A DNA stretch of 49,705 bases, taken from positions 1 through 49,705 of the forward strand of contig PLXE01000082.1 in assembly GCA_003151335.1 (NCBI GenBank), written 5' to 3'. This DNA comes from Acidobacteriaceae bacterium (lineage in GTDB: Bacteria; Acidobacteriota; Terriglobia; Terriglobales; Acidobacteriaceae). The notes below the pieces were generated by a model that was not told the origin of the DNA, did not search any database, and saw only the letters and a program-made list of their open reading frames with translations. Below, in pieces: positions 30,114 to 39,885 of this stretch; the stretch's first letter is position 1; each line of letters begins with the position of its first letter. The position numbers and the translations under genes are program-made.

Positions 30114-31472
30114 ATGACCTACCAAAGCACCGTGGAGCAGCTCTACGCGCTGGGACACGAGCTCGCCAGTACGCCGGCGCACAAGTTCGACCTGGCCTAT
30201 GTGCGCGAGATGCTGGACGCCCTCGGACATCCCGAGCGGCGTTTCGCCAGCGTGCTCGTTGCGGGAACCAACGGCAAAGGCTCGACCGCCGCAATGCTTT
30301 CCTCCATCTTGCGGGTTGCCGGATACCGGACCGCGCTCTACAGCTCGCCGCACCTGGTCCGCATCAACGAGCGGATTCGCGTCAACGGCGAGGCCATCTC
30401 CGACGCGGAGTTCGGCGAAATGCACGATCGCGTCGAGCGCACCGCGCAAGACCTGCTACGTTCCAGCAGGCTGCCCTGGCACCCCAGCTTCTTTGAGATG
30501 CTGACGGTGATGGCCTTTGAATATTTCGCCAGTGTTGCGGTCGAGATCGCGGTGCTGGAAGTGGGCATGGGCGGGCGGCTCGACGCGACCAATGTCGTCG
30601 AACCGATGATCTCAGTCATCGCCGATATCGCGCTCGATCATCAGAAGTATCTCGGCGATACCCTTGCCGAAATCGCGCGCGAGAAGGCCGGCATCATCCG
30701 GCAGAACGGCATTGTGGTCACGCTGCCGCAACATCCCCAGGCGAACGACGTGATCGGCCAAGCCATCCTGGAGAAGCATGCCCGAGGCGTGAGCGCCGTG
30801 AAGTATGTTCCGCCGGTGTCGCCGGGCGCTGAGACCTATCTTGAAGGACGCCCCCTGCCCGAGCGCGGCCGTAGCCGTTATCCGCTTACCGTAATGGGCG
30901 AAGAAATCGACGTGGACTCGCCGCTGGCCGGACGGCATCAACTGCGCAACCTGGCCTTGGCGGTCGCTACTGCGGAAGAATTGGCGCAGTTCTGGTTCAA
31001 CGTGACGCCGCAGCAAATGGAGCAAGGAATTCGCGAGACCCACTGGCCGGGCCGTTTCCAGGTGCTGCCACCGTCGGCGGCGACCCAGCAACGCGAGATG
31101 GTGCTGGATGTGGCGCACAACCCGGCTGGCGCATGGGCCTTGCGATCTGCGCTGTCGGAGAATTTTCCCGGACGCGAGTTGACCATGGTCTTCGCCGCCA
31201 TGCGCGACAAGGCGCTCGAGGAGATGGCCGCGATACTGTTCCCCATTGCCGAGCAGGTGATCGTGACGAAAGTTACCAACCCGCGAGCGGCCACCACCAG
31301 CGAACTGGCGCAAGCCGGCTCGCGCACGGGAACGCCCTTATACGAAGAGCAGAACGTCGCCGCCGCGCTCGCCCGCGCGCGCGAGGTCAGCAAACCGCAG
31401 GGACTGATTGTAGTGACAGGCTCCATCTTCCTGGTGGGCGAGGCCATGTCGGCGATGGGTATTCCGGCATAA
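30114..31472 (+). CDS. folC: Folylpolyglutamate/dihydrofolate synthase
   Basis: FolC adds glutamate to dihydropteroate and to folates in the cytoplasm. The 452-residue protein has the Mur-ligase-like P-loop GTNGKGST at 51-58, the GGRLDATNVV segment, and the DHQKYLGDT and EKAGIIR motifs. The C-terminal domain carries DVAHNPAGA. plsC starts four bases after its stop, and a glutamine amidotransferase overlaps plsC, so the three form one operon. Confidence 0.95.
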   Translation: MTYQSTVEQLYALGHELASTPAHKFDLAYVREMLDALGHPERRFASVLVAGTNGKGSTAAMLSSILRVAGYRTALYSSPHLVRINERIRVNGEAISDAEFGEMHDRVERTAQDLLRSSRLPWHPSFFEMLTVMAFEYFASVAVEIAVLEVGMGGRLDATNVVEPMISVIADIALDHQKYLGDTLAEIAREKAGIIRQNGIVVTLPQHPQANDVIGQAILEKHARGVSAVKYVPPVSPGAETYLEGRPLPERGRSRYPLTVMGEEIDVDSPLAGRHQLRNLALAVATAEELAQFWFNVTPQQMEQGIRETHWPGRFQVLPPSAATQQREMVLDVAHNPAGAWALRSALSENFPGRELTMVFAAMRDKALEEMAAILFPIAEQVIVTKVTNPRAATTSELAQAGSRTGTPLYEEQNVAAALARAREVSKPQGLIVVTGSIFLVGEAMSAMGIPA

Positions 31473-31476
31473 CGCG

Positions 31477-32337
31477 ATGACGAACACCGCAACACAAGTC
31501 GAAAGCCGCGAAGCGAGCCGGGGCTCTCTGCTGAGCCGTCTGCGTTCGTACCTGTTTTTCACGCCGTTGATCTATCTGTACACGGGAGTGCTGGGCACGC
31601 TCTCGTTGCTGTCGTCGCTGTCGGACCGCGAGGGGCGCATACAACACTGGTTCGCGCGCACCTGGGCGCGCATGATCCTGAAGACGGCGCTGGTCCGCGT
31701 GCGCGTCGAAGGACTCGACCATGTCAGCCCTGCGCAGACCGCCATCTATGCCGCCAATCATCTGTCGGCGCTCGACATTCCCGTGCTCTACGCCTGCCTG
31801 CCGGTGCAGTTCCGTATCATGGCCAAGAAGGAGCTGTTCCGTTATCCGTTTCTAGGCTGGCATCTGAAACGGTCAGGGCAGATCCCGATTGATGCGGGCG
31901 ATGCGCACGCTTCGCTGCGCAGTCTCAATCACGCCAGCGAGTCCTTGCGCCACGGCACTCCGCTGGTGGTGTTTCCTGAAGGCGGGCGCTCCCTCACCGG
32001 GCAGCTTCAGGAATTTATGGGTGGCGCGGCTTACGTTGCCATCAGGGCGCAAGCTCCGATCGTGCCCATCGCAATCGTGGGAACGGACGGAGCGTTGCCC
32101 ATGAACAGCTTCCATCTGTTGCCGGGTGAGGTGGAGATGATCATCGGGCAACCGATTCCCACCACCGGGCTGCGCGTGCGTGACATGGACAGGATCACGA
32201 TACAACTACGGCAGGCGATTGCAGAGATGTACTATTCGCGGTCGAAGACCGTCCTTTTACCGCAAACGAGCGGCGAAGCCCAGCCCCAACCGTTGCTGGC
32301 GCCCAACTCGGAGTTCCAGCGAAAAGAACCGACATGA
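31477..32337 (+). CDS. plsC: 1-acyl-sn-glycerol-3-phosphate acyltransferase
   Basis: An inner-membrane-associated acyltransferase that converts lysophosphatidate to phosphatidate. In 286 residues it shows a hydrophobic N-terminal segment (FFTPLIYLYTGVLGTLSLL), the catalytic H-x4-D motif NHLSALD (H95, D100), KKELFRYPFLGWHLKRSG and FPEGGRS. The C-terminal tail is proline/glutamine-rich. Its TGA overlaps the ATG of the next gene. Confidence 0.92.
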   Translation: MTNTATQVESREASRGSLLSRLRSYLFFTPLIYLYTGVLGTLSLLSSLSDREGRIQHWFARTWARMILKTALVRVRVEGLDHVSPAQTAIYAANHLSALDIPVLYACLPVQFRIMAKKELFRYPFLGWHLKRSGQIPIDAGDAHASLRSLNHASESLRHGTPLVVFPEGGRSLTGQLQEFMGGAAYVAIRAQAPIVPIAIVGTDGALPMNSFHLLPGEVEMIIGQPIPTTGLRVRDMDRITIQLRQAIAEMYYSRSKTVLLPQTSGEAQPQPLLAPNSEFQRKEPT

Positions 32338-33119
32338 AACCGCGGATTGCCATTCCAACCCCCAACTCGACGCGGCCACTCTATGTGTTACGCGCCCTGC
32401 CTCAGTATGAGCGGGCGATTCGCGCGGCTGGAGGCGATCCCGTCATCATTGCGGCGAATGCTACCAACGCGGAGATCGCGCAGGCCGTCAAGCGCTGCGA
32501 CGGCGTGCTCCTGCCGGGCAGTCCGGCGGATGTCGATCCCGAAAAATATGGCGCGCAGCGGCATCCCGAGACTGCGCCCACCGACGCCTTTCGCGATAAC
32601 GCCGATGAGCTGCTGTTGCAGGATGCCTACAACATGCGCAAGCCGGTCTTCGGCATCTGTTACGGACTGCAATCGCTGAACGTGTGGCGGACCGGCACCC
32701 TCGACCAGCAATTGCCTGCGGGAGTCAACCACAAAGCGGGCAGCCGCGTCGCTCAGGCGCATCGGGTGCAGGTTGATCCGCAGTCGAGGCTGGCCGGAAT
32801 CCTGCGCGACGCGGGCGCTCTCCCCGCCGCCAACGAACTTGTCATGCCGGTAAATTCCAGCCATCATCAAGCGCTCGAAACGCCGGGCGATGGATTGCGG
32901 CTGGTGGCATGGTGTCCGGAGGACGGAGTGAAAGAGGCGGTCGAGGGGACGGCGCCCGATCAATTTGTGCTGGCGGTGCAGTGGCATCCCGAACGGACTT
33001 ATGACAGCGATGAAGGTTCGCGGGCCATCTTCCGCGCTTTTGTTCAGGCGGCTGCCGAGTGGCATAAGAAACTGGCCAACAAGCAGCAGGACTTCGAGTC
33101 GGTGGCGGGGAAGAGTTGA
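32334..33119 (+). CDS. Class I glutamine amidotransferase, PuuD-like
   Basis: A 261-residue hydrolase of the gamma-glutamyl-GABA hydrolase family (peptidase C26). The nucleophile is C109 in FGICYGLQSLNVWRTGTLDQ, and the His-Glu of the triad is in QWHPERTYD near the C-terminus. VNSSHHQALE is also family-typical. In most PuuD proteins the nucleophile motif reads GICRG; here it is GICYG. Its place after folC suggests possible action on gamma-glutamyl conjugates such as folate polyglutamates, but this is only contextual. Confidence 0.85.
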   Translation: MKPRIAIPTPNSTRPLYVLRALPQYERAIRAAGGDPVIIAANATNAEIAQAVKRCDGVLLPGSPADVDPEKYGAQRHPETAPTDAFRDNADELLLQDAYNMRKPVFGICYGLQSLNVWRTGTLDQQLPAGVNHKAGSRVAQAHRVQVDPQSRLAGILRDAGALPAANELVMPVNSSHHQALETPGDGLRLVAWCPEDGVKEAVEGTAPDQFVLAVQWHPERTYDSDEGSRAIFRAFVQAAAEWHKKLANKQQDFESVAGKS

Positions 33120-33196
33120 TTCACCACACAGGCACAGGGAAAAGAAGAAGTCCTCCCCTTGGTGATGGGCAGCGTCTTCGAGTAACCTGATCTCTT

Positions 33197-34489
<1,293 letters not shown>

Positions 34490-34527
34490 GGGCCACTCTC
34501 TAGTTCGCGGCGAGACCAGCCCGAAGG

Positions 34528-34748
34528 GCGGCATTTGTGTTAGCCGCGGGCGTACCGGGGTCCCCGACAAGCGCCGTTTTTGCGCTTGTTGGGGTGGTTG
34601 AGCCCGCGGTGCGCGTCGGCTCACCGCATCCGAGCCGCATAGCGGCGGCAGCGTTCCACCAGTTCTTGTGCCGCCGCTGGCGCGGCTCCGTTTCCCTACG
34701 GGCACCGAACCGCGGGCTTACGCCCACGGCTAACACAAATATCGCCGC
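34528..34748. repeat. Nested inverted-repeat element (MITE-like), about 220 bp
   Basis: Outer arms: ATTTGTGTTAGCCGCGGGCG (around 34533-34552) and its near reverse complement CGCCCACGGCTAACACAAAT (34721-34740). Middle arms: AGCCCGCGGT (34601-34610) and ACCGCGGGCT (34709-34718). Inside is a 13-bp hairpin, CCCCGACAAGCGC (34562-34574) with GCGCTTGTTGGGG (34582-34594), around a CGTTTTT loop. No coding capacity is evident. It fills the 350-base gap between serS and the CGNR gene; the rest of the gap shows nothing else. Confidence 0.6.
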
Positions 34749-34842
34749 TGCGCGGCTGACACAGAGAAAACCTGCTTTTCAAACTTGCTGCCAATAAGCA
34801 CTCTAACCTCCTATACCTCAAAAACAGGTTACAATAGAGGCA

Positions 34843-35472
34843 GTGCCCAGCATCAAACCACACTCTGGCTATCACTTCGATCTCAGCGGGGGAGCGCTTT
34901 GCCTTGATTTCGCCAACACCGTAAGCCACCGCCACCTTCCGCAACGCCGCGCCGAACACCTTGACAGCTATGCGGACCTGGTGGCGTTCGCAGATCAGTC
35001 CAAGCTTCTGCCGCCGAAGCTGGCCGCCAGTTTGCGCGCCCGCGCCAACCGCGACCCTGCCGGAACGCGAAGCGCCTTCCGCAAATCCATCGTCCTGCGC
35101 GAAAGCCTCTATCGCGCCTTCACCGCCATCGCCGCAGGCAAGCACGCCCGTCCCGCAGACGTCCGGCAGATTAACGACTTTGCGCTGGCGGCGCTGCAAC
35201 ACCGCAAACTGGCGCAAACAAACGGCGATTATCGCTGGGAATGGCGATCCAACGGAAGTGATCTTCTCGATCGCATACTGTGGCCGATCGCGGAGTCGGC
35301 TGCCGAACTTCTTACCTCGGAAGATCGCGCCGCAGTTCGCGAATGCCGTGCCCCCGACTGCGAGTGGCTCTTCCTCGACCACAGCCGCAACCGCAGCCGC
35401 CGCTGGTGCGACATGAAGTCCTGCGGCAACCGCCAGAAAGCCCGCCGTCACTACCAGCGCGCCCACGCATAG
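34843..35472 (+). CDS. ABATE/CGNR zinc-finger protein
   Basis: A 209-residue protein with an N-terminal ABATE-type domain (GGALCLDFANTVSHR, then HLDSYADLVAFADQ) and a C-terminal CGNR zinc finger: C-x4-C in CRAPDCEWLFLD, then WCDMKSCGNRQKARRHYQR. Proteins of this type are thought to be stress-responsive transcriptional regulators. The start is a GTG at 34843 with GAGG close upstream; it aligns with the family N-terminus. The gene is flanked by the inverted-repeat element and a convergent TPR gene. Confidence 0.87.
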   Translation: MPSIKPHSGYHFDLSGGALCLDFANTVSHRHLPQRRAEHLDSYADLVAFADQSKLLPPKLAASLRARANRDPAGTRSAFRKSIVLRESLYRAFTAIAAGKHARPADVRQINDFALAALQHRKLAQTNGDYRWEWRSNGSDLLDRILWPIAESAAELLTSEDRAAVRECRAPDCEWLFLDHSRNRSRRWCDMKSCGNRQKARRHYQRAHA

Positions 35473-35530
35473 TTATTCCACAGGGATTGCGGTGTGACGG
35501 TCAGCTTCAGCAATTCTGTTTCGCGTACTC

Positions 35531-36490
35531 CTATTGCGCCTTCTTCTCCATCTCCAGACAGCGATTGTGCAGTTTGGCATCGTCGGTCAGCCCGTCGGCA
35601 ATGACGCATTCGTCCGCCGCGGCTTTAGGGTCGGTGTCCTTTAGCAGGTTGGACAGCATGAGATGCGGGGTGGGCCAGTCGGGCGAAAGCTTGGCCGCTG
35701 CCCGCAGCTCAGCCACCGCCGCCGGGATGTCGTGCTTCTTCTGGTACACGATCGAAAGATTGTAGTGAATACTGGCGTTCTTGGGCTGGAGCTTTATCGC
35801 TTCCTTGTATTCGGCGATGGCTTCATCCGTCTTGCCGGAATCGTCGAGCACGCTGCCCAGGTTCATGTGCGTCTGCGCGCTCTTCGGGTCGATCGCCACC
35901 GCCGCCCGATAGTGCTGAATCGCGCCCGCGAAATCGCGTCGGGCATAGAGCAGGTTGGCCAGATTGTTGTGCGCCGACGCCATCTTGGGATTGAGCCGCA
36001 CTGCCTCCCGGTATTCGATGGCCGCGTTGACGACGTCGCCGTTGTGCTTCAACGCCAGACCGAGGTTATTGTGTGCGTCGGCATCGTTGGGCTTCAGACG
36101 CACCGTTGTTTTGAGCTCGGCGATAGCATCCGTATAACCCTTCCGATCAAGGTACAAGCGCCCGAGGTTATAATGTGCGGCTGTGTAATCCGGATATTCC
36201 TTGATGGCGGTTTTGTATTCGTCAATGGCGGCCTCTACATCGCCGTCCTTTTCGAACGCCACCCCCTGGTGGAAGTGTCGTTCCGCACCTGCGGGAATCA
36301 TTGCCTTCGCCTGCGTGGGCGGCTTCTCTGGCGCCGGCGGTTTCTCCGGCGCGGAGGTTTTCTCGGGCGCAGGCGTTTTGTCCGGTGCGGCTGCTTTCTG
36401 CTGCGGGTAGGCAAAACCGCAAAGCAAGAGCGCAATAGCCGCGGCGATCAACGAGCGGCGCAGAATCGGTCCTTGGGTGGAAGGTTGCAT
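35531..36490 (-). CDS. Exported tetratricopeptide-repeat protein
   Basis: A 319-residue protein with a signal peptide (RRSLIAAAIALLLCGFAYPQ), a low-complexity linker of repeated APEKPP/TPAPEK units (about 33-60), and at least six TPR units from residue 70 on. Examples are AAHYNLGRLYLDRKGYTDAI and AHNNLGLALKHNGDVVNAAI. TPRs mediate protein contacts; the partner is unknown and the location is periplasm or outer membrane. It lies 31 bases after the M28 peptidase gene and is probably co-transcribed with it. Confidence 0.85.
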   Translation of the reverse strand: MQPSTQGPILRRSLIAAAIALLLCGFAYPQQKAAAPDKTPAPEKTSAPEKPPAPEKPPTQAKAMIPAGAERHFHQGVAFEKDGDVEAAIDEYKTAIKEYPDYTAAHYNLGRLYLDRKGYTDAIAELKTTVRLKPNDADAHNNLGLALKHNGDVVNAAIEYREAVRLNPKMASAHNNLANLLYARRDFAGAIQHYRAAVAIDPKSAQTHMNLGSVLDDSGKTDEAIAEYKEAIKLQPKNASIHYNLSIVYQKKHDIPAAVAELRAAAKLSPDWPTPHLMLSNLLKDTDPKAAADECVIADGLTDDAKLHNRCLEMEKKAQ

Positions 36491-36521
36491 AGTGAGGCCA
36501 ATCTCTCAGGTCTTGCGCTGT

Positions 36522-37982
36522 CTATTTCAACCAGTCTGGCAGAGGCTGCGGCTTTCGGGGCAATTGCGCGTCCATGTTGGCCAGCGCATAGGCCAACACC
36601 GCAACTACCGCGGCATTTTCGCGCAACTCGCGAGGATCGATCTTGTCCAGCGTGTCCGCGGCCGTGTGGTGATAATCAAAATAGGTGCGTACGTCTTGTA
36701 CGGGGCTGAAGGTCGGCACTCCGGCGACCTTCAGCGGAATGATGTCGGAGCCAGTTTCATCCGATGACCGCAAGAGCCAGGCCCCAGACTTTGAGAGTAC
36801 GTCGGCGACGGGCTGGAGAAGCTTGAGGGCGGCTTCGTCCCCGCCAATATTGACGCCCAGCGGATGCCCGGCGCCCAAATCCGTTTCGATCGCTGCGAAA
36901 TGGTTGGCTACGTCGCCGGCGTGCTGCTTGGCGTAAGCCTTGCCTCCAAAGATTCCCGTCTCCTCGGCCATCCACGCCACGATGCGAATTGTACGTTTAG
37001 GCTGGAGATGCAATTGCTTCAGCAGTTGCGCGGTTTCCATCGACACCGCAACGCCAGCGGCATCATCAATCGCACCGGTACCCAAGTCCCACGAATCGAG
37101 GTGGCCAGAGACAATCACCACCTGCTCGGGATGTTCAGTGCCCTTCAAGTCGGCAACCACGTTATAGGACGCCACATTGGGCAACAATTTTGGCGTCAGC
37201 ACCAGGTGCAGGCGCACCGGACCTTGGGCGGCAAGCCGGGCCATCAACTCAGCGTCTTCTGCGGTAACGGCAGCCGCGGGAATGCTCGGCAGTTTGGCAT
37301 CGTAGCCAGTCTCGCCCGTGTGCGGCAGCCGGAATTGCGCACCGCCTGCGGAGCGCACCAGCGCGGCCACGGCGCCCTTGCTCGCGGCAGCCTCACGTCC
37401 GTCCTCGCGATAGGCCACTGCTTGTCCGTAGGCCGCCAGTCCGAATCCTGCCGCCACCATCTGGTGGTCGAAGCCCTCGTTGAAGACGACAATCTTGCCG
37501 GCGACCTGCTCGCGTGGCATCGCCGCAAGTTCATCGAAATTATTGACGACAACAATTTCAGCCGTGATCCCTTCGGCCGGAGTCGCGTTGTCCACCGAAG
37601 CCAATGCAGTTACCACGATCTTCTGTTGGGTGCCTGGCACCTGGCCGGGATAGCTGACTAGCGCGGCATGCTCTTCGCCGCGCACCCAGTGGGGTACGCT
37701 GACTGGTTCCAGGGTCACCCGCAGCCCGAGTTTGCGCAGTTCGTCTGCAACATATTCAACCGCGGCGGCTGCCTGCGGTGAGCCCGTCAGACGCGGCCCG
37801 ATGTTGTCCGTCAGGTGCGCCGCCTGGCCATAGGCATAATCGTCCTCAAGAGCGGCCTGGTGCAAATGACGCAGTTGTTGCAGGAGTTCGGGGCTCCAGG
37901 GCGAGGCGGGTTTCGTTTGCGCTGTTGCGGCGACGGTTGCGAGCGTCAATATCCCCAGCAAGAGCAGGTGCAATTTTGTCAT
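36522..37982 (-). CDS. Exported M28-family zinc peptidase
   Basis: A 486-residue protein from the ATG at 37982, where the signal peptide MTKLHLLLLGILTLATVA begins; an upstream ATG at 38018 would precede it with 12 odd residues. A PA-type insertion (about 120-270, with GKIVVFNEGFD) is followed by the M28 core: VSGHLDSWDLGTGAIDDAAG (zinc His and Asp), AEETGIFGGKAY (catalytic Glu) and YHHTAADTLDKI (zinc His). It resembles carboxypeptidase Q-like aminopeptidases. It lies 61 bases after def and is followed by the TPR gene. Confidence 0.87.
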   Translation of the reverse strand: MTKLHLLLLGILTLATVAATAQTKPASPWSPELLQQLRHLHQAALEDDYAYGQAAHLTDNIGPRLTGSPQAAAAVEYVADELRKLGLRVTLEPVSVPHWVRGEEHAALVSYPGQVPGTQQKIVVTALASVDNATPAEGITAEIVVVNNFDELAAMPREQVAGKIVVFNEGFDHQMVAAGFGLAAYGQAVAYREDGREAAASKGAVAALVRSAGGAQFRLPHTGETGYDAKLPSIPAAAVTAEDAELMARLAAQGPVRLHLVLTPKLLPNVASYNVVADLKGTEHPEQVVIVSGHLDSWDLGTGAIDDAAGVAVSMETAQLLKQLHLQPKRTIRIVAWMAEETGIFGGKAYAKQHAGDVANHFAAIETDLGAGHPLGVNIGGDEAALKLLQPVADVLSKSGAWLLRSSDETGSDIIPLKVAGVPTFSPVQDVRTYFDYHHTAADTLDKIDPRELRENAAVVAVLAYALANMDAQLPRKPQPLPDWLK

Positions 37983-38043
37983 CAGCTTTTCCAGCACAGT
38001 CCGAGGTGAGCATAGCAAATTGCCGACGACCGTGTTTGTGAAA

Positions 38044-38628
38044 TCAGCCTAGGCCCGCTTTCACCTCCGCCGTTGTTTTGTTCTTCCACAAGCGAGCGTA
38101 GATATCGAGAGAACAAAACGTGCGGCTCTGCATGCGGTCGAGATACAGCGTCCCGCGCAGGTGATCGATTTCGTGCTGCAGGATGCGCGCGTACCATCCC
38201 GAAGCCTCAATGATCCGAGGCGTTCCCGTCTCATCCTGGCACAGCACACGCACCCGACGCGAGCGCGCCACAATCGCGGTGAAGCCGGGCACGCTGAGGC
38301 ATCCCTCGAAGAACTCAACCTCGCCCGCAGGCTGCGGGTGCAACACTGGGTTGATGATGACATGGAAAGGAAGTGGCTGGCGCTCGCGCTCGGCGATCTG
38401 TTCGGCGGTCAGGCCGGCCAAGTACTCCTGCTTGTCTTCGATGACGGCGAGTTGCAGCGGCAATCCCACCTGCGGCGCCGCCAGGCCGACACCCGGGGCG
38501 TCGTTCACGGTCTCGCGCATGTGCTGGATCAGTTGCTGAATTTCTGTGCTGCGAATCTCGGCGGCGGTCACAGGCCGGGCTGGCTGGCGCAGGACCGCTT
38601 CACCGACGCTGACGATCTTGAGGCGCAT
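38044..38628 (-). CDS. def: Peptide deformylase
   Basis: Def removes the formyl group from the N-terminal methionine of new proteins. From the ATG at 38628, preceded by GAGGAA, it is 194 residues; an in-frame reading from 38763 adds 45 residues translated from a dispersed repeat and is rejected. All three motifs are present: GVGLAAPQVG (46-55), EGCLS with the metal ligand C110, and HEIDH (152-156). Confidence 0.95.
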   Translation of the reverse strand: MRLKIVSVGEAVLRQPARPVTAAEIRSTEIQQLIQHMRETVNDAPGVGLAAPQVGLPLQLAVIEDKQEYLAGLTAEQIAERERQPLPFHVIINPVLHPQPAGEVEFFEGCLSVPGFTAIVARSRRVRVLCQDETGTPRIIEASGWYARILQHEIDHLRGTLYLDRMQSRTFCSLDIYARLWKNKTTAEVKAGLG

Positions 38629-38650
38629 GGTGTTCCTCAGTAATTCTAAT

Positions 38651-38700
38651 GCTGTCATCCCGAGCGGAGCGCCCGCAAGGAATTTCCGACCCGCTTCTTT
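38651..38700. repeat. Dispersed REP-like element, copy 4
   Basis: TGTCATCCCGAGCGGAGC... matching the 5' half of the elements at 10271 and 16825; the 3' half diverges (GGAATTTCCGACCCGC). It lies just upstream of def. Confidence 0.45.
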
Positions 38701-38875
38701 TCGGGGTCCCCAACGAGCGCGGGCGCGATGAGAAAGGTGAGACCGCGCCCGGCTTTGTTGCATCCATTTCGTGACTAAGGTTTGCGGCTGACGGCAGCGC
38801 GCAACTCTGGTACTCTCGCCTCAACGAGGCAGCCTACATGCGCCAAACTGCAATGCGAAACAGGGTCCCGGGAAG

Positions 38876-39781
38876 GTGACCGGCCTGAAGAAGAAATCGA
38901 TTCGCCCGCCTAAGACCCACGACCAGCATGAACTGGTCATCGTCTCCGGGATGAGCGGGGCGGGGAAGGGCTCGGCCCTGAAAACGTTCGAGGACCTGGG
39001 CTACTACTGCGTGGACAACCTGCCGGTTGGACTCATCTCCAATTTTGCCGACCTGGTGCTGGATTCGCTGGAGATCCAGCGGGCCGCCCTGGTGGTGGAC
39101 ATCCGCGAAGGGGCGCGGCTCGACAAGTTGCCACAGGTCCTTGCCTCTTTGCGGCGAATGCTCAAGACCACGGTGGTCTTCCTGGAAGCCGACAGCGATG
39201 TGCTGGTTCGGCGTTATAGCGAGACGCGGCGTCCTCACCCGCTGGGACGCGACGCCTCCGTGAGGTCGTCGCTGACCGCAGAGCGCCGCCGCCTGCAACC
39301 GCTGCGCGCGCTGGCCGATGTGGTGGTGGATACTACCCAGTTCAATGTCCACGAATTGCGCGCCCAGCTTACCGAGCGTTTTCAGGGCGGCAACAGCGAC
39401 CGGAACCTGTTGATCTCCTGCGTCAGTTTTAGCTATCGCGAAGGGGTCCCGGAAGATGCGAACCTGGTGTTCGACGTGCGCTTTCTGCCCAACCCGCACT
39501 TCATTCCCAAGTTTCGTCCGCTGACCGGGCGACATCCGGAAGTGGCCAAATACATTCGCTCGTTTCCGCAAACCCGGGAGTTCATCCAGCGCATCTCCGA
39601 GTTGCTCATCTACCTGGTCCCGCATTACATCCGCGAAGGCAAGAGCTACCTGACCATCGCCTTCGGATGCACCGGCGGCAAGCATCGCTCGGTGATGATC
39701 GCCGAAGAGGTGAAGAAGCGCCTGTCCAAAGCCGGGTACAACATCAAAGTCGTGCACCGCGACTCGCCGGTGGCGAGTTAG
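38876..39781 (+). CDS. rapZ: RapZ/YvcJ nucleotide-binding adapter protein
   Basis: A 301-residue P-loop protein of the RapZ family, which in E. coli binds small RNAs to steer RNase E and control glucosamine-6-phosphate synthesis. Walker A is GMSGAGKGS (25-33), followed by GYYCVDNLPVGL. The C-terminal domain carries VSFSYREGVPEDANLVFDVR and GCTGGKHRSV. The start is the GTG at 38876. It overlaps, as GTGA, the stop of a 13-codon open frame that begins at 38838 (MRQTAMRNRVPGR), so translation of rapZ may be coupled to that short frame. Confidence 0.93.
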   Translation: MTGLKKKSIRPPKTHDQHELVIVSGMSGAGKGSALKTFEDLGYYCVDNLPVGLISNFADLVLDSLEIQRAALVVDIREGARLDKLPQVLASLRRMLKTTVVFLEADSDVLVRRYSETRRPHPLGRDASVRSSLTAERRRLQPLRALADVVVDTTQFNVHELRAQLTERFQGGNSDRNLLISCVSFSYREGVPEDANLVFDVRFLPNPHFIPKFRPLTGRHPEVAKYIRSFPQTREFIQRISELLIYLVPHYIREGKSYLTIAFGCTGGKHRSVMIAEEVKKRLSKAGYNIKVVHRDSPVAS

Positions 39782-39885
39782 AAACTTACACCTGGCCCAC
39801 TGACTCCTTGTCTTCGGCCCTCACCTCGCCACTTTTACTCCGTCGCTGTACCATGGCATTGCAATCCAATGCGACGGAGGATGTC

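Noticed and set aside
38629-38763. Longer N-terminus of peptide deformylase
   Set aside because: The extension is translated from a dispersed repeat; the ATG at 38628 has a good ribosome-binding site and matches the family start.
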